From: a virus
Strand: one strand, 5' to 3'
Length of the DNA stretch: 64,000 nt
IMG/VR virus record: IMGVR_UViG_3300010885_036069
Location: 1 to 64,000 of that record
Below the pieces are notes generated by a model. That model did not search any database. It was not told the origin of the DNA and saw only the letters and a list, made by a program, of their open reading frames with translations. Positions 43,702 through 53,516 of this stretch are shown one piece after another (within the stretch, counting starts at the first letter, position 1; every line of letters starts with the position of its first letter). The position numbers were made by a program, and so were the translations under genes.

Positions 43702-46700
43702 TGAGCATCTTTGAGTCTTCTTGGGACAAAATTGAAATCAAGAAGATTCCAGGCTCACTCGGAACGCCAAACGCTCCAAGTGGGCCTGGTCGTCCGCGCA
43801 AACTTATTCCTGCCGTCTTTGACCCAAAGTCTGCCGATGCTGATTCCGATGGTTGGCGACAAGAGGGAACAACTGCTCGCTGGTACGGACTCGTTCCCAG
43901 TAATCCCATCTACAAGACTGTTCTTAGGAACCTAGAGAAAATTAAAGATCCCGAGGGAACCACTGACTGGCTCCCCGTCGGGATGACAAATCTTGATGAG
44001 TGGCTTGGGACTATTGATGAAATTGAAAATCATCGACTAAGGGCGCCAAAAGTTGAACTTTCAACGCGCGAGGCCGACCTTAGTTTTATTGCTGGTCAGG
44101 TAGATCTCAGGGCGCGTCAGGCACAAGCAAGTGGCCGAGAAGCCCCAAATATTGCCAGCGAAACGCGCCGAGCTGCTGCTTGGGTTAAAGGCCGAGAAAT
44201 TCAGCGACGACGCTTTGGAAAGGCTGATGAGTTTTTTTCTGACGCAGATCAGAGCGTCATCGTAAAGGCAGATCAACTCATTGAGGATCTGAAGAAGCAG
44301 CGCATTGAGCGTGACGCCAAGATCAAGCAAATTGTTCAACTTGATCCCGAGGTGGCAAAACTTGCTCGCGAATTTGACCCAACAAAATATGCTGAATCAA
44401 GGATGGAACTTTGGGAATGGTCGGACCTCAACGAAGAAGAATACCCCCCACCGGTAAGAGGTGATTTTGAAACCGAGCGAGATTACTTGGATGCGGTGAC
44501 ACAGTGGAACGCAGAATCTAATGATCGCTGGATTGATTACGAAAATGGCTATCAGGGGGATTCACCAGGTGACGAACTGGACAATCTAGTAGCGAACGTC
44601 TTTGACTTCTCTTTCACCAGCACTGAAGGTGATGATTACTATGTTCAGGTTGACTACATTGACGATGTAACGCAAGAGGGCATGAAATTACACTTCAGTA
44701 TTCGTACTGAAGGAGAGGGCAGTAGTCACGGATACCCCGATGGGACTCAAGTTGGGAATCTTGAACGGTCTTTGAATTTCTACCAAGGAACCGTTTATCA
44801 CGAAATTTTCATGCTTGACGAAGATGTCCGAGGTGGGCAGATTTCTGGAATCATTAACGCCCGCAATGAGCAGATTTATGAGGCAATGGGCATAAGGCAG
44901 ATTTCTGTTTCAGCCACCAGTAGCCAAAGCATGAATGGTGCGACCCACTGGCCGAAGGTTGGTTTTGACTGGGGCGATTCCATGGAGCGGGATTCCTATA
45001 TGAAGGTAATTGAAAAAGCCCTCGATGCGTTCGCATCTGACCTTGAAGATAATCCCGATGAACTGCCATGGGTCATTCTTGCACGCGATGCGAATGACAT
45101 AAAAGTTCCCATTTTTGCTTCCAGAGAAGAAGCCGAAATTGTCCGAGCGTTAGTTGAGCGAGCCAAGACTGAACAGTTTGATGACCCTGATCGACTAACT
45201 GCCGGCGACTTAGTTAACTGGGCTGGTGCCGAGGCTTGGTTCAAGCAAAGTCGAGTAACTGGACATTTAGTAAAGCCGGTTGGATCTAGCGGTAAGAACC
45301 CAGCAGTTAAGTGGCTAATCATTGAGCCTGAATACAAGGCCGTTGTTAAGCCAAATAAACCCAATCTCCCCAACACCCCAAAGAAGCCGAGCGTTGGCGG
45401 TGGCGCACCAAAACCTCGAGCCTTGAAACCTGCGGTATTTGATCCTCGTTCTGTGGACGTAGATAACGATGGCTGGCATCAGGAGGGAACTACTGCTGCT
45501 TGGTTTGGGGCCGGTCTTAATAATCCAGTGGTAAAGGAACTCCAAGACGCTCTTGGAAAACTTGGTGATGATGATCGGGAGTCTTCATACAATGCGATGA
45601 TTGCAACTGGCGGATATGGGATCTTTGAGGGCGCTCCAACTCCAGAAGCCTCAACCGCAGAGGCTGATCTTGCGTGGCTTGGTGGAAAAATTGTTCTCAA
45701 TGAGCAGCAACGGGAATCTTGGATGAGTGGCCCTCCCCCGCCACGTGTTGGTGGTGCTGATCGCTCACTTGAGGCCCAGTGGCTTCATGGGCGAGAAGAA
45801 GCACGGCGTCGTGGTGGAGTTCGGGAACAAGTCATCCCAACTCCAGAAATTGAAAAACTTGACGACGAAACCGTTTTTCAAGCAATTGATAAAGCCATTA
45901 CCGCCCGCCAAGAACGGCGCGCAATTCTTGATGCGAAAACACGAATTAAGTCCGATGATGCGGTATCTAGCGAATCAATAGAAAAAGCACAAAACTTTAA
46001 AGTTGATGATTATCCACCCGCCGATGGCTACGAAGTCGCTGACTATACCGAATGGTCAAAGACTTCTTACGAACCGCGTCCGGAAGCGATGGACTATCCG
46101 CTTGGGGGGACGCCGGAAGAATTTGAAGCATATGAAGCCAGCGTGGCGGAAACTATGCGATGGTCTGCTGATTCTTGGGATGCTTGGATTGAGTTTCAAA
46201 GAGAGCATGAAGATCTTGCAAATTCCGACCTGAGGGGAGCTACTAAGGAACTCTTTGAGTTTGAGTTCATTGGAAACAATGGGAAAACGTACTCAACCAG
46301 AGTTGATCGTGTTGTCCAATCCGCCATTGAACTTGATTCCGGTGAAGAAGGCACAATGTTTGGAATCAATGGAGTCTTCCTGGATGAAGATGGAAATCAA
46401 GTTGGATTTTTTGATCGTTCGTTTTATCCAGACCTTGGGATGGTAACCCACAATCATCTTGTTATTGACCAAGGGGAACGTGGTTCTCAGGTTTCAGGAA
46501 TTTTCAATTCTCGGAATGAAATCCTTTACCAAGAAATGGGTTACCACACCATCGGCGTAGGGGCGATGAGTGGGGCGGGTTACAACGGTGCTACCCACTG
46601 GCCCAAAGTTGGCTTTGACTGGGTGGACGAGGACCAAAGGAGCCTCACTCTCGGGGCGGTTGAAGACGCTTTGACTGAATTCGCTCTGGCAATCAAGGAG

Positions 46701-48551
46701 GATCCAGATGCACTTCCAATGCTCATTAAGATCATTGAAGATAACGATAATCCAGACATAACGACCGAAGTTAGGATTCCGATCTTTGCTTCTCGGGAAG
46801 AAGCCGAATCTGTTGCACTTTTAATCGCAATTGCGCGAGATCAAAATCTTGAAGACTCGGATCGACTAACCGCTGGTGATTTTGTTAACTGGTCTGGAGC
46901 TGAACTTTTTTTTCAGGAAAAGGGTATTCAGATTGAGTTAAGTCGCTCTATTGGTGGTCAAAAAGAATCTGCTGATGTTCCGGATGTCACGTCAGATGCT
47001 GGTATTGCAGTTGGCGGAATGAGCGCTGAAGAAATCCAAGAAAAAAATAAGAAAATTCTTAATGAGTTGGAAGTGGCTGGTTCCAGTTTTGGACGTATTG
47101 ATGAGGATTACAAGAGAGCGCAAGAACAAGCCGCGGCTGAAGGACGAGTTAACTCCCTTCATGTCCCGAAAACCCGTGAAGAAGCAATAGAAGCACGAAG
47201 AGAAACAACATCAGCCACAATCACTGCTGTTCGTGCTTACTTGGAAACCGGTGAACTCACTCCATGGAATGGCCGTGTTGGTATTAGTGAGTCTGATGCA
47301 GGGGCCTTAGACAACATGCCGCAAGCCTTACGGGAACTAATACTCACATCTACTGATGATGATTTAAACGACATGATCCTCAGTCAAGCAACACGAATGC
47401 AGGAAGAAGTGAAGGCGGGACGTATCCGTGTCAACGTGACAGATTCACGATTAGGTGCTGTTGTTGAAGATGGAGAATATAAGACGGTTTTTTCTGGCGC
47501 TCTAACGGATAATGCAAGAGTTGCTGGACGCGAGCAAATAGATGCTCGTATTTTGGGTATTCCAAGTGACATAGCGCCAGAACTTCACCCCGCATCCGGC
47601 TATGCCATCACCAGAGAACAAGGTCAGGCGGTGCGGGGAGATGGAGATGTTGAAGATACGGAACTCGCGTCCAAGTTGACGGGTATTGGTGGAACCTACG
47701 GAGATGTTGTATTTGAGTTGAAGCCCGAGGTCGCTGACCGAACATCGTGGAGTCTTGGTGACAGTATGAATGCCAAGGGTCCCGGTGTCGTCCGAATGGA
47801 TGAGGATGATCCCGAATACATCGCAGCCGTAATGATCAACGGAAGCGGCACGAAGAAACCACAAAATGTTGTACTCAACATGCTGGAAAGTGAACGCAAC
47901 GAAACGACATTGACAGCATCCGTCAGCAGACTCGGCGGGATTCCCGCTGCCAAAAGTCCAAATGAAGTTTCAGGCGCCGGTCATGACTACATCGAAACTA
48001 ACATTGCTGGAAGTTTCAATCTTGACGAAGTAGATTCAATTCGAGTCCCAAGCATTGAAACACTGAAGAAATCTGCCCTCCCTGTCGAAAGTGATGCCGA
48101 TGATTTGATTGACGGGAGATTTATGGAAAGGCAAAAGTTGGAGGCTGCCGGTATGACCGAAGGGCAGATTGCCTACATACTTGAGTTGAAAGAATCAGAT
48201 CCCAGTGCTTACAGGGAATATCTTCAAGACCAAAGACTCCAAAGCCTTGTTTACGCAGAACAAGTAGATAAGTTCGGAAAAAGCCTGTCCGAGAAGCATG
48301 GAGTGAGGCTTCTCATCGGGGATGAAGGGCGCAGTCCCGAGCAAGAAGTAGAGAAGCGACTTGAAAAAGTAAAACCCTTTTATGACACCCTTGCTAGAGA
48401 TGTTGATGCAGCGATAGCCAGTCGAGACGAAGATGCTCGTCGGATTGTTGAAGGTTTGCCAACTTTGGCCCAAGAAAGTCAAGCGGCACGAGAGGCTGAA
48501 GAAGCCCGAATTGCTGCCGGTGGCGGCTTAGACGTTGGAGGTCTTGGTTAA
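43701..48551 (+). CDS. Large modular protein 2 (two modules plus C-terminal effector-like domain)
   Basis: 1616 aa. Module 1: acidic loop KSADADSDGWRQEGT near 40-55 and GATHWPKVGFDW near 412. Module 2 repeats it: SVDVDNDGWHQEGT near 580 and GATHWPKVGFDW near 963; between them the linker KPNLPNTPKKPSVGGGAP. The last 500 residues differ: FELKPEVADRTSWSLGDSMN, then HDYIETNIAGSFNLDEV and IRVP, a pattern resembling DUF3626/ADP-ribosyltransferase-like domains. Likely a multi-domain virion or injected protein. Confidence 0.6.
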   Translation: MSIFESSWDKIEIKKIPGSLGTPNAPSGPGRPRKLIPAVFDPKSADADSDGWRQEGTTARWYGLVPSNPIYKTVLRNLEKIKDPEGTTDWLPVGMTNLDEWLGTIDEIENHRLRAPKVELSTREADLSFIAGQVDLRARQAQASGREAPNIASETRRAAAWVKGREIQRRRFGKADEFFSDADQSVIVKADQLIEDLKKQRIERDAKIKQIVQLDPEVAKLAREFDPTKYAESRMELWEWSDLNEEEYPPPVRGDFETERDYLDAVTQWNAESNDRWIDYENGYQGDSPGDELDNLVANVFDFSFTSTEGDDYYVQVDYIDDVTQEGMKLHFSIRTEGEGSSHGYPDGTQVGNLERSLNFYQGTVYHEIFMLDEDVRGGQISGIINARNEQIYEAMGIRQISVSATSSQSMNGATHWPKVGFDWGDSMERDSYMKVIEKALDAFASDLEDNPDELPWVILARDANDIKVPIFASREEAEIVRALVERAKTEQFDDPDRLTAGDLVNWAGAEAWFKQSRVTGHLVKPVGSSGKNPAVKWLIIEPEYKAVVKPNKPNLPNTPKKPSVGGGAPKPRALKPAVFDPRSVDVDNDGWHQEGTTAAWFGAGLNNPVVKELQDALGKLGDDDRESSYNAMIATGGYGIFEGAPTPEASTAEADLAWLGGKIVLNEQQRESWMSGPPPPRVGGADRSLEAQWLHGREEARRRGGVREQVIPTPEIEKLDDETVFQAIDKAITARQERRAILDAKTRIKSDDAVSSESIEKAQNFKVDDYPPADGYEVADYTEWSKTSYEPRPEAMDYPLGGTPEEFEAYEASVAETMRWSADSWDAWIEFQREHEDLANSDLRGATKELFEFEFIGNNGKTYSTRVDRVVQSAIELDSGEEGTMFGINGVFLDEDGNQVGFFDRSFYPDLGMVTHNHLVIDQGERGSQVSGIFNSRNEILYQEMGYHTIGVGAMSGAGYNGATHWPKVGFDWVDEDQRSLTLGAVEDALTEFALAIKEDPDALPMLIKIIEDNDNPDITTEVRIPIFASREEAESVALLIAIARDQNLEDSDRLTAGDFVNWSGAELFFQEKGIQIELSRSIGGQKESADVPDVTSDAGIAVGGMSAEEIQEKNKKILNELEVAGSSFGRIDEDYKRAQEQAAAEGRVNSLHVPKTREEAIEARRETTSATITAVRAYLETGELTPWNGRVGISESDAGALDNMPQALRELILTSTDDDLNDMILSQATRMQEEVKAGRIRVNVTDSRLGAVVEDGEYKTVFSGALTDNARVAGREQIDARILGIPSDIAPELHPASGYAITREQGQAVRGDGDVEDTELASKLTGIGGTYGDVVFELKPEVADRTSWSLGDSMNAKGPGVVRMDEDDPEYIAAVMINGSGTKKPQNVVLNMLESERNETTLTASVSRLGGIPAAKSPNEVSGAGHDYIETNIAGSFNLDEVDSIRVPSIETLKKSALPVESDADDLIDGRFMERQKLEAAGMTEGQIAYILELKESDPSAYREYLQDQRLQSLVYAEQVDKFGKSLSEKHGVRLLIGDEGRSPEQEVEKRLEKVKPFYDTLARDVDAAIASRDEDARRIVEGLPTLAQESQAAREAEEARIAAGGGLDVGGLG

Positions 48552-48553
48552 TT

Positions 48554-51500
48554 ATGGTTAAGCAGCAAATGATTGAAGTCGCAAAAACTTCAGATGCCAA
48601 AATCTATTTCATAATCAATCCAAAAGACATTGACAGTGATGGCGTAGTCATTAGGGGTAAAGAAACGGAGTATGTCCGATTTTGGTCGTATGTGACTCGC
48701 CTTGGTTCTGAACTTGTTCCGTTAACCAATAATGAATTTCTTAAATCTTTATGGATGTCAAATCTAAAAAGAAACAGCAAAAACTGGGCAAAAGCAAGCG
48801 AGGACTGGACTAAGAAGTTTCTCAATAGGGAAGTTGAATTCACCAGAGAAGAACTGAAATCAATAAGAACAAGTTTGATTCCAACTCCAATTGGTGAAAC
48901 TTCCAGTGGGGTCAAAAAGCAAGTTAGGCGTCGAGTCCTTTCTAAGAAAATCCTCCTTGAACAGATTGAACTCAAGGCCGTCAACAAGCCAAATCTCCCC
49001 AATACACCGAGCAAGCCAGGTTTGGGCGGGGGCGCTCCAAGCGCTCGCGTACTAAAGCCTGCGGTGTTTGATCCTCGTTCAGTAGATGTTGATAGCGACG
49101 GATGGCATCAAGAAGGCACTACCGCAGCCTGGTTTGGTGCTGGACTAAACAATCCGATTGTTGAATCTCTTAGGTCAGAAATGAGGCTAATCCAAGGGGC
49201 CGGAAATGCAGATTTAACCCATATGGCCAATTTGAACCAGTCGTACTTTAGTGATGCGCCCCCACCGCTGGGTTCAACCCTTGAAGCGGATTTATCTTGG
49301 CTTGGGGGCAAGCTCCTTAAAGCAAATGTGACGGACCCCGGCATGATAGAGGGTCGGTGGCTCGTTGGACGAGAGCAGGTTCGCAAGCAGAGTGGAATTA
49401 GAGAGGAGATCCTTCCAACTCCAGACATTTCTGAACTCAGCGATTCCGACATTATGGAGAATCTTGAGCAGATAATTGATGCTCGCAAGAAGGCGAGAGT
49501 TGCTAAAGACGCTAAAACTCGCATTATGGCCTCCGACAATTTGAGCGATGAGGCCGCAGGCGCCGCTAAAGATTTTGACTTTGATGCGATCAACCCTGAC
49601 GATGCCGATGAAGTTGCCCGAGCAATGTTCAATTTTGAATTTGTTGGGATGGATGATCAAAAGTATTCAGTTGAATTGGGTAAGAGTTATCTCCAGAGAG
49701 ATGATTATCAAGGCAGGCGCCTCACGATTAGCGGAAAAATTTTCAAAGACGGGAAAGAAGTTGGATTCTTTGACCGGACTATCTATTTAGACAAAAAAAC
49801 AGTTGCCCATGACCATATGCATCTTGACGAAGAGGTTCGCGGAGCGCAGATTTCAGGAATTATTAATTCTCGGAATGAATTGGTTTATCGCTCTTTGGGA
49901 TGCGATGCAATATCAACCAAAGCAACTAGCAATATCGGATACAACGGAGCAACACATTGGCCCAAGGTTGGATTTGACTGGGAGGATGATTATGCCCGTG
50001 AAGTTTATTTTGCTTCTATTGATTCTGCGTTGACTAAATTTGCTCTAGGAATTTCTGAAGAACCAGACGCATTGCCAATGATGATGAAATATGATGACAG
50101 TACTGGTTCATTTGTAAATCTTCCAATTTTTGCATCGCGAGAAGAGGCTGAAGAGGTTGCTCTTCTCTTAACCCTTGCTCGGACTCAAAGTATGGATGAT
50201 CCAGATCGACTTACATCTGGAGATTTAGTGAACTGGTCTGGTGCTGAATCATGGTTCCAAATCAACAATATTGAAGGAAATCTAGTTCGCAACATTGGTG
50301 GGCAGGAGGACATTGCGGATGTCCCTGAAGTCGCTGATATTCCCGAAGTTTCCAAACCCGAAATTCCGGCCAAAATGTCAAAACGCCCTAACTGGCTCAC
50401 TATGGAAATATTTAGTGAAGATCTTGAGGTGGCGATTTCTGAAATTCCAGAACAGAAATTGAAAAATGAAAAAGTACAAAAACTTATAGCGGATCTTAGA
50501 TATAGAGGTGAAAGTGCCTTCTTTTTTGGGGACTCCAATGGCAATGATACCTTTTTCCCTGGTGATCCAGAAGCGGATGAACCAGAAAAGGGCGCTCCTT
50601 TTGCAGAAAATTTAAACTTTGTTATTGATGAAGTTATCAGCGTAGGAGCAGATTCTATGAACTCTTATGTTAATTGGCTTACTGCAAGGGAACAGCAGAC
50701 TTATCGAATGGAACTTTTCGCTTCTGGGGAGCGGGATGAATTATATGACTTTGGAACAAAAGATGGTGATTTACTCAGTGTTGATGTGGACAAAGTTGTA
50801 ACAATGGCGCTTGATCCCACCGCTGATGAAGATCGCATCAAAGAGAGTGAGATTGAACTTCTTGATCTCCAAAGCAAGATGGTTGAAAGACTTGGGCGAC
50901 CAGGTGCAGAGTGGAGACATATTTCTTTCATTAACGGCAGTGGCAAAGAAGTCACCATGGTTAGGGGCATTGATTTTAACAAAGAGCAAGAAATGAAGGC
51001 TGCAATTGCACATGGCATTGGAAGTCTCATGGCTGACGAACTTAGTGTTGAGGAAATGATTGTCATGATTTACTTTATTGGTGCAGGATATGAGGCTGAA
51101 ATTTCTGATGAAACCCTTAATGACTTTGTGAGCAATTTCGGGAAAGGAGGCAAGGATCGACTTGCAATGACGCCTGAAGGCAGGGTTGAGCGGGGATGGC
51201 CTGGAACCAATAGCGATCAAGCAATTTCTCCCCTTTCGCCAGATTACAAAAAATTTATGGGTGAGTATATTGCCGATCAGTTGCTTGGAGCGTGGGCGCA
51301 TTCATCAAATAGCGGACTTGCGCTTGGAATTCAAAGTGCGGTAGAGCAAATTTTTGGTCAAAAGGATGGTGTTCGTTCATTTAAAATTTCAAACGATGAT
51401 CCTGAAATTACGAATGTGTATGAAGAGTTTGTAAAAGCGCAATACTTAATAACTCAGACAATGTTCAGAGATGCTGGGATAACAAAAATAACTACCCATC

Positions 51501-52048
51501 GAGGTATGATGTGGCACTCCAGCAAGGATAATCCGCTTGATTCCAATGCTGTCGGTAGGAATGCTTTTCTAGTTATTGAGGATGCGGAAGTAGCACTTCA
51601 GCCCGTTTCGTCAACTTCGTTCAACAGGAAAATTGCATATGGCTTTGCTGGAATGCGTGGTGAGGATACTTTGTCCGTGGTGGTCCATTCCGATACACCA
51701 GTTGAAAGGATTCTCTCTTCAGCATTTACGGGGATCGGGTGTCTAATCGAGAACGAACTAACGCTAATTGGCGGTGGAGACACAAGATTTAATCTTTCTG
51801 CAAGTTCCGGTATGCGTATTGATGCTGCCAAGGGAAATCTTATTGGAGCAGTTATTGACAGGTTCCGCAATGGTGAAACAATTGAAATTAGTGCTGCTGA
51901 GCGACTTAAAAATGCTGGCTATAGTGAGGAAGAAATCAAAAAAATCCAAGATTACATGACTAGGAATTCTGGGAAATTTCCCAATATTCTCCAAATTAGG
52001 GATATTCTCAGTGGCAAAATGCCTGAAAGTAACTTTGACTTAATGTAA
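48554..52048 (+). CDS. Large modular protein 3 with C-terminal ADP-ribosyltransferase-like domain
   Basis: 1164 aa. A unique N-terminus (1-150) is followed by linker KPNLPNTPSKPGLGGGAP, the acidic loop SVDVDSDGWHQEGT near 175 and GATHWPKVGFDW near 465. The C-terminal 250 residues show the three ADP-ribosyltransferase motifs in order: THRGMMW near 980 (Arg), PVSSTSFNRKIAYGF near 1018 (S-T-S) and ENELTLIGGG near 1067 (ExE). It would transfer ADP-ribose from NAD to a host protein, as T4 Alt does. Motif order is convincing; activity is inference. Confidence 0.68.
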   Translation: MVKQQMIEVAKTSDAKIYFIINPKDIDSDGVVIRGKETEYVRFWSYVTRLGSELVPLTNNEFLKSLWMSNLKRNSKNWAKASEDWTKKFLNREVEFTREELKSIRTSLIPTPIGETSSGVKKQVRRRVLSKKILLEQIELKAVNKPNLPNTPSKPGLGGGAPSARVLKPAVFDPRSVDVDSDGWHQEGTTAAWFGAGLNNPIVESLRSEMRLIQGAGNADLTHMANLNQSYFSDAPPPLGSTLEADLSWLGGKLLKANVTDPGMIEGRWLVGREQVRKQSGIREEILPTPDISELSDSDIMENLEQIIDARKKARVAKDAKTRIMASDNLSDEAAGAAKDFDFDAINPDDADEVARAMFNFEFVGMDDQKYSVELGKSYLQRDDYQGRRLTISGKIFKDGKEVGFFDRTIYLDKKTVAHDHMHLDEEVRGAQISGIINSRNELVYRSLGCDAISTKATSNIGYNGATHWPKVGFDWEDDYAREVYFASIDSALTKFALGISEEPDALPMMMKYDDSTGSFVNLPIFASREEAEEVALLLTLARTQSMDDPDRLTSGDLVNWSGAESWFQINNIEGNLVRNIGGQEDIADVPEVADIPEVSKPEIPAKMSKRPNWLTMEIFSEDLEVAISEIPEQKLKNEKVQKLIADLRYRGESAFFFGDSNGNDTFFPGDPEADEPEKGAPFAENLNFVIDEVISVGADSMNSYVNWLTAREQQTYRMELFASGERDELYDFGTKDGDLLSVDVDKVVTMALDPTADEDRIKESEIELLDLQSKMVERLGRPGAEWRHISFINGSGKEVTMVRGIDFNKEQEMKAAIAHGIGSLMADELSVEEMIVMIYFIGAGYEAEISDETLNDFVSNFGKGGKDRLAMTPEGRVERGWPGTNSDQAISPLSPDYKKFMGEYIADQLLGAWAHSSNSGLALGIQSAVEQIFGQKDGVRSFKISNDDPEITNVYEEFVKAQYLITQTMFRDAGITKITTHRGMMWHSSKDNPLDSNAVGRNAFLVIEDAEVALQPVSSTSFNRKIAYGFAGMRGEDTLSVVVHSDTPVERILSSAFTGIGCLIENELTLIGGGDTRFNLSASSGMRIDAAKGNLIGAVIDRFRNGETIEISAAERLKNAGYSEEEIKKIQDYMTRNSGKFPNILQIRDILSGKMPESNFDLM

Positions 52049-52058
52049 GGATTGAATC

Positions 52059-52391
52059 ATGAAAAAAAATGACAGTGAAATTTACCTTCAAGATGAAGAT
52101 TGGATCAAGCGCGGCAAGTGGGATTTGAATGTAACTAAACTTGACCAATTCTTTACCGTGATTGGTGCAGGGATTGCGGGAAACCCTAAGACTGTTGCTG
52201 GGTTCATTGAAAGTCCGGTGGCCCTGAATATGCCCGATTGGCTCGTTGTGGATGTGGTCAATCATCTAGATGAGAACAAAAAGGGCGATGCAGTGCCTGA
52301 CGAAATCCGATCCAGATTCAATAAACTCACCAAGTCCGATCAATCCAAAGAACCCCAAAAGCGTCGTGTAGTATTAAAAAATGACCGCTGA
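52059..52391 (+). CDS. Hypothetical protein
   Basis: 110 aa (MKKNDSEIYLQDEDWIKRGK), helical, with a lysine-rich tail. It begins 11 bases after the modular array and overlaps the next gene by 11 bases. No family recognised. Confidence 0.58.
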   Translation: MKKNDSEIYLQDEDWIKRGKWDLNVTKLDQFFTVIGAGIAGNPKTVAGFIESPVALNMPDWLVVDVVNHLDENKKGDAVPDEIRSRFNKLTKSDQSKEPQKRRVVLKNDR

Positions 52392-53022
52392 ACTTAGCAT
52401 TGAGTTTTGCAAGGATCTTACGAAAGAGGCCAAAGAGTCTCTCGTGAGGGAGGAGGGCATTGGTTCTGATATAGCCCCATGTGTCATAGCCTTTGATGAG
52501 AACTCAGAATGTCTTGGCTGGGCGCAAATGATTGAAAGCGCAGACGATCGACTAGATCAGTACCAGCGACTAGCGCTTGTGGCCGGAATGATGCGGTCCG
52601 GGTGGCACGCCGATGCTGTTGCCCTCGTAGTTGAGGGATACATGATGATTGGCGATAGCGAGGGCGAAGAGAGTCTTGCAAAGCTCTTCGCTGCTGGCGA
52701 TCAAAATGTTCATGAGTGCATTTCCATTGTCTATGGGAACTCCTCTGGAGAAATGAGAGCCACAAGCATCCCCTACAAGCAGGAACTCGGGCGAAAAATC
52801 ACTTGGCTCACCGAGTCTGTTCAGGTCGTAGATGAAGGTGCAAGCGGATCTTTCATTGAAGTAATTAGATATCTATTTGATGTTGTTGAAATGATCCCAT
52901 GGCCCACTGAGGGTTCTCCAGCGAGGTACATGACCGCCGTCGCTTCGCAGATGGGTGAGCATGGATTTATGCTCGTTTGCGGGATCCCAGGCACCGTTAC
53001 CGACTGGGATTCTCCCTCCTAG
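52381..53022 (+). CDS. Hypothetical phage protein
   Basis: 213 aa. Beta and alpha alternation: IAPCVIAFDENSECLGW, ADAVALVVEGYMMIG, VHECISIVYGNSSGEM and HGFMLVCGIPGTV. It resembles unnamed phage proteins downstream of structural genes. Coupled to the preceding gene. Confidence 0.6.
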   Translation: MTAELSIEFCKDLTKEAKESLVREEGIGSDIAPCVIAFDENSECLGWAQMIESADDRLDQYQRLALVAGMMRSGWHADAVALVVEGYMMIGDSEGEESLAKLFAAGDQNVHECISIVYGNSSGEMRATSIPYKQELGRKITWLTESVQVVDEGASGSFIEVIRYLFDVVEMIPWPTEGSPARYMTAVASQMGEHGFMLVCGIPGTVTDWDSPS

Positions 53023-53024
53023 TC

Positions 53025-53030
53025 TATAAT
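53025..53030 (+). promoter_or_regulatory. -10 of a leaderless start
   Basis: TATAAT (53025-53030), a perfect -10, 6 bases before ATG 53037. No clear -35. Confidence 0.55.
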
Positions 53031-53036
53031 TTACCT

Positions 53037-53210
53037 ATGGGTAAAGGTAAGGGCAGTTCAAATCGAGCAGGTGAGAGGACTCGGAAAAATCCTCTCACCG
53101 GAGAAATTGAGAAAGTTGCCGGCACCAAAGCCGGAAGGGGGCGTATGCGCGAGGCTCCAAACTCGCCACTTCGCACCCATGACCGCAATCAGGTAAAAAA
53201 ACCCTCCTAA
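53037..53210 (+). CDS. Small basic protein, leaderless
   Basis: 57 aa (MGKGKGSSNRAGERTRKNPL), very basic and glycine-rich, probably disordered and nucleic-acid binding. The perfect TATAAT 6 bases before the ATG and the lack of a ribosome site mark a leaderless start. Confidence 0.6.
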   Translation: MGKGKGSSNRAGERTRKNPLTGEIEKVAGTKAGRGRMREAPNSPLRTHDRNQVKKPS

Positions 53211-53286
53211 TCAAGATAATTCTTGACTTTGACCTGTGAATCAGTAAGTATCTAGTGACCGAATAAATAACCCAAGGAGTCTTGGG

Positions 53287-53514
53287 ATGTTCAGTAAGTT
53301 GAAGTGCCTTCTATCTACCATTAACCAGAAGTCACAAGATGAGCCAATCATCCTTGTGGTGTTAGCACTGTTTTTATTGATGTTTGTTTGCCTATTGTTG
53401 CTTATCGTGCTTCTGGCAGTCAAACTCCTAGGAATTCTATTTATCCCCGTTGTTTCCTTACTTGGGGCCATATCCATGGTTCTGATTGAGCGATTTGGGG
53501 AGGAAAGCGAATAA
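53287..53514 (+). CDS. Membrane protein, holin candidate
   Basis: 75 aa with two adjacent hydrophobic segments (PIILVVLALFLLMFVCLLLL; LLGILFIPVVSLLGAISMVL), a basic start and an acidic end. RBS AAGGAG. Size and topology suit a class II holin, which the endolysin needs, but it is 20 kb away. Holin role is a guess. Confidence 0.55.
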   Translation: MFSKLKCLLSTINQKSQDEPIILVVLALFLLMFVCLLLLIVLLAVKLLGILFIPVVSLLGAISMVLIERFGEESE

Positions 53515-53516
53515 GC

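Noticed and set aside
53287-53514. Definite holin
   Set aside because: Two-helix topology fits, but it is 20 kb from the endolysin and other small membrane proteins exist; kept as candidate only.
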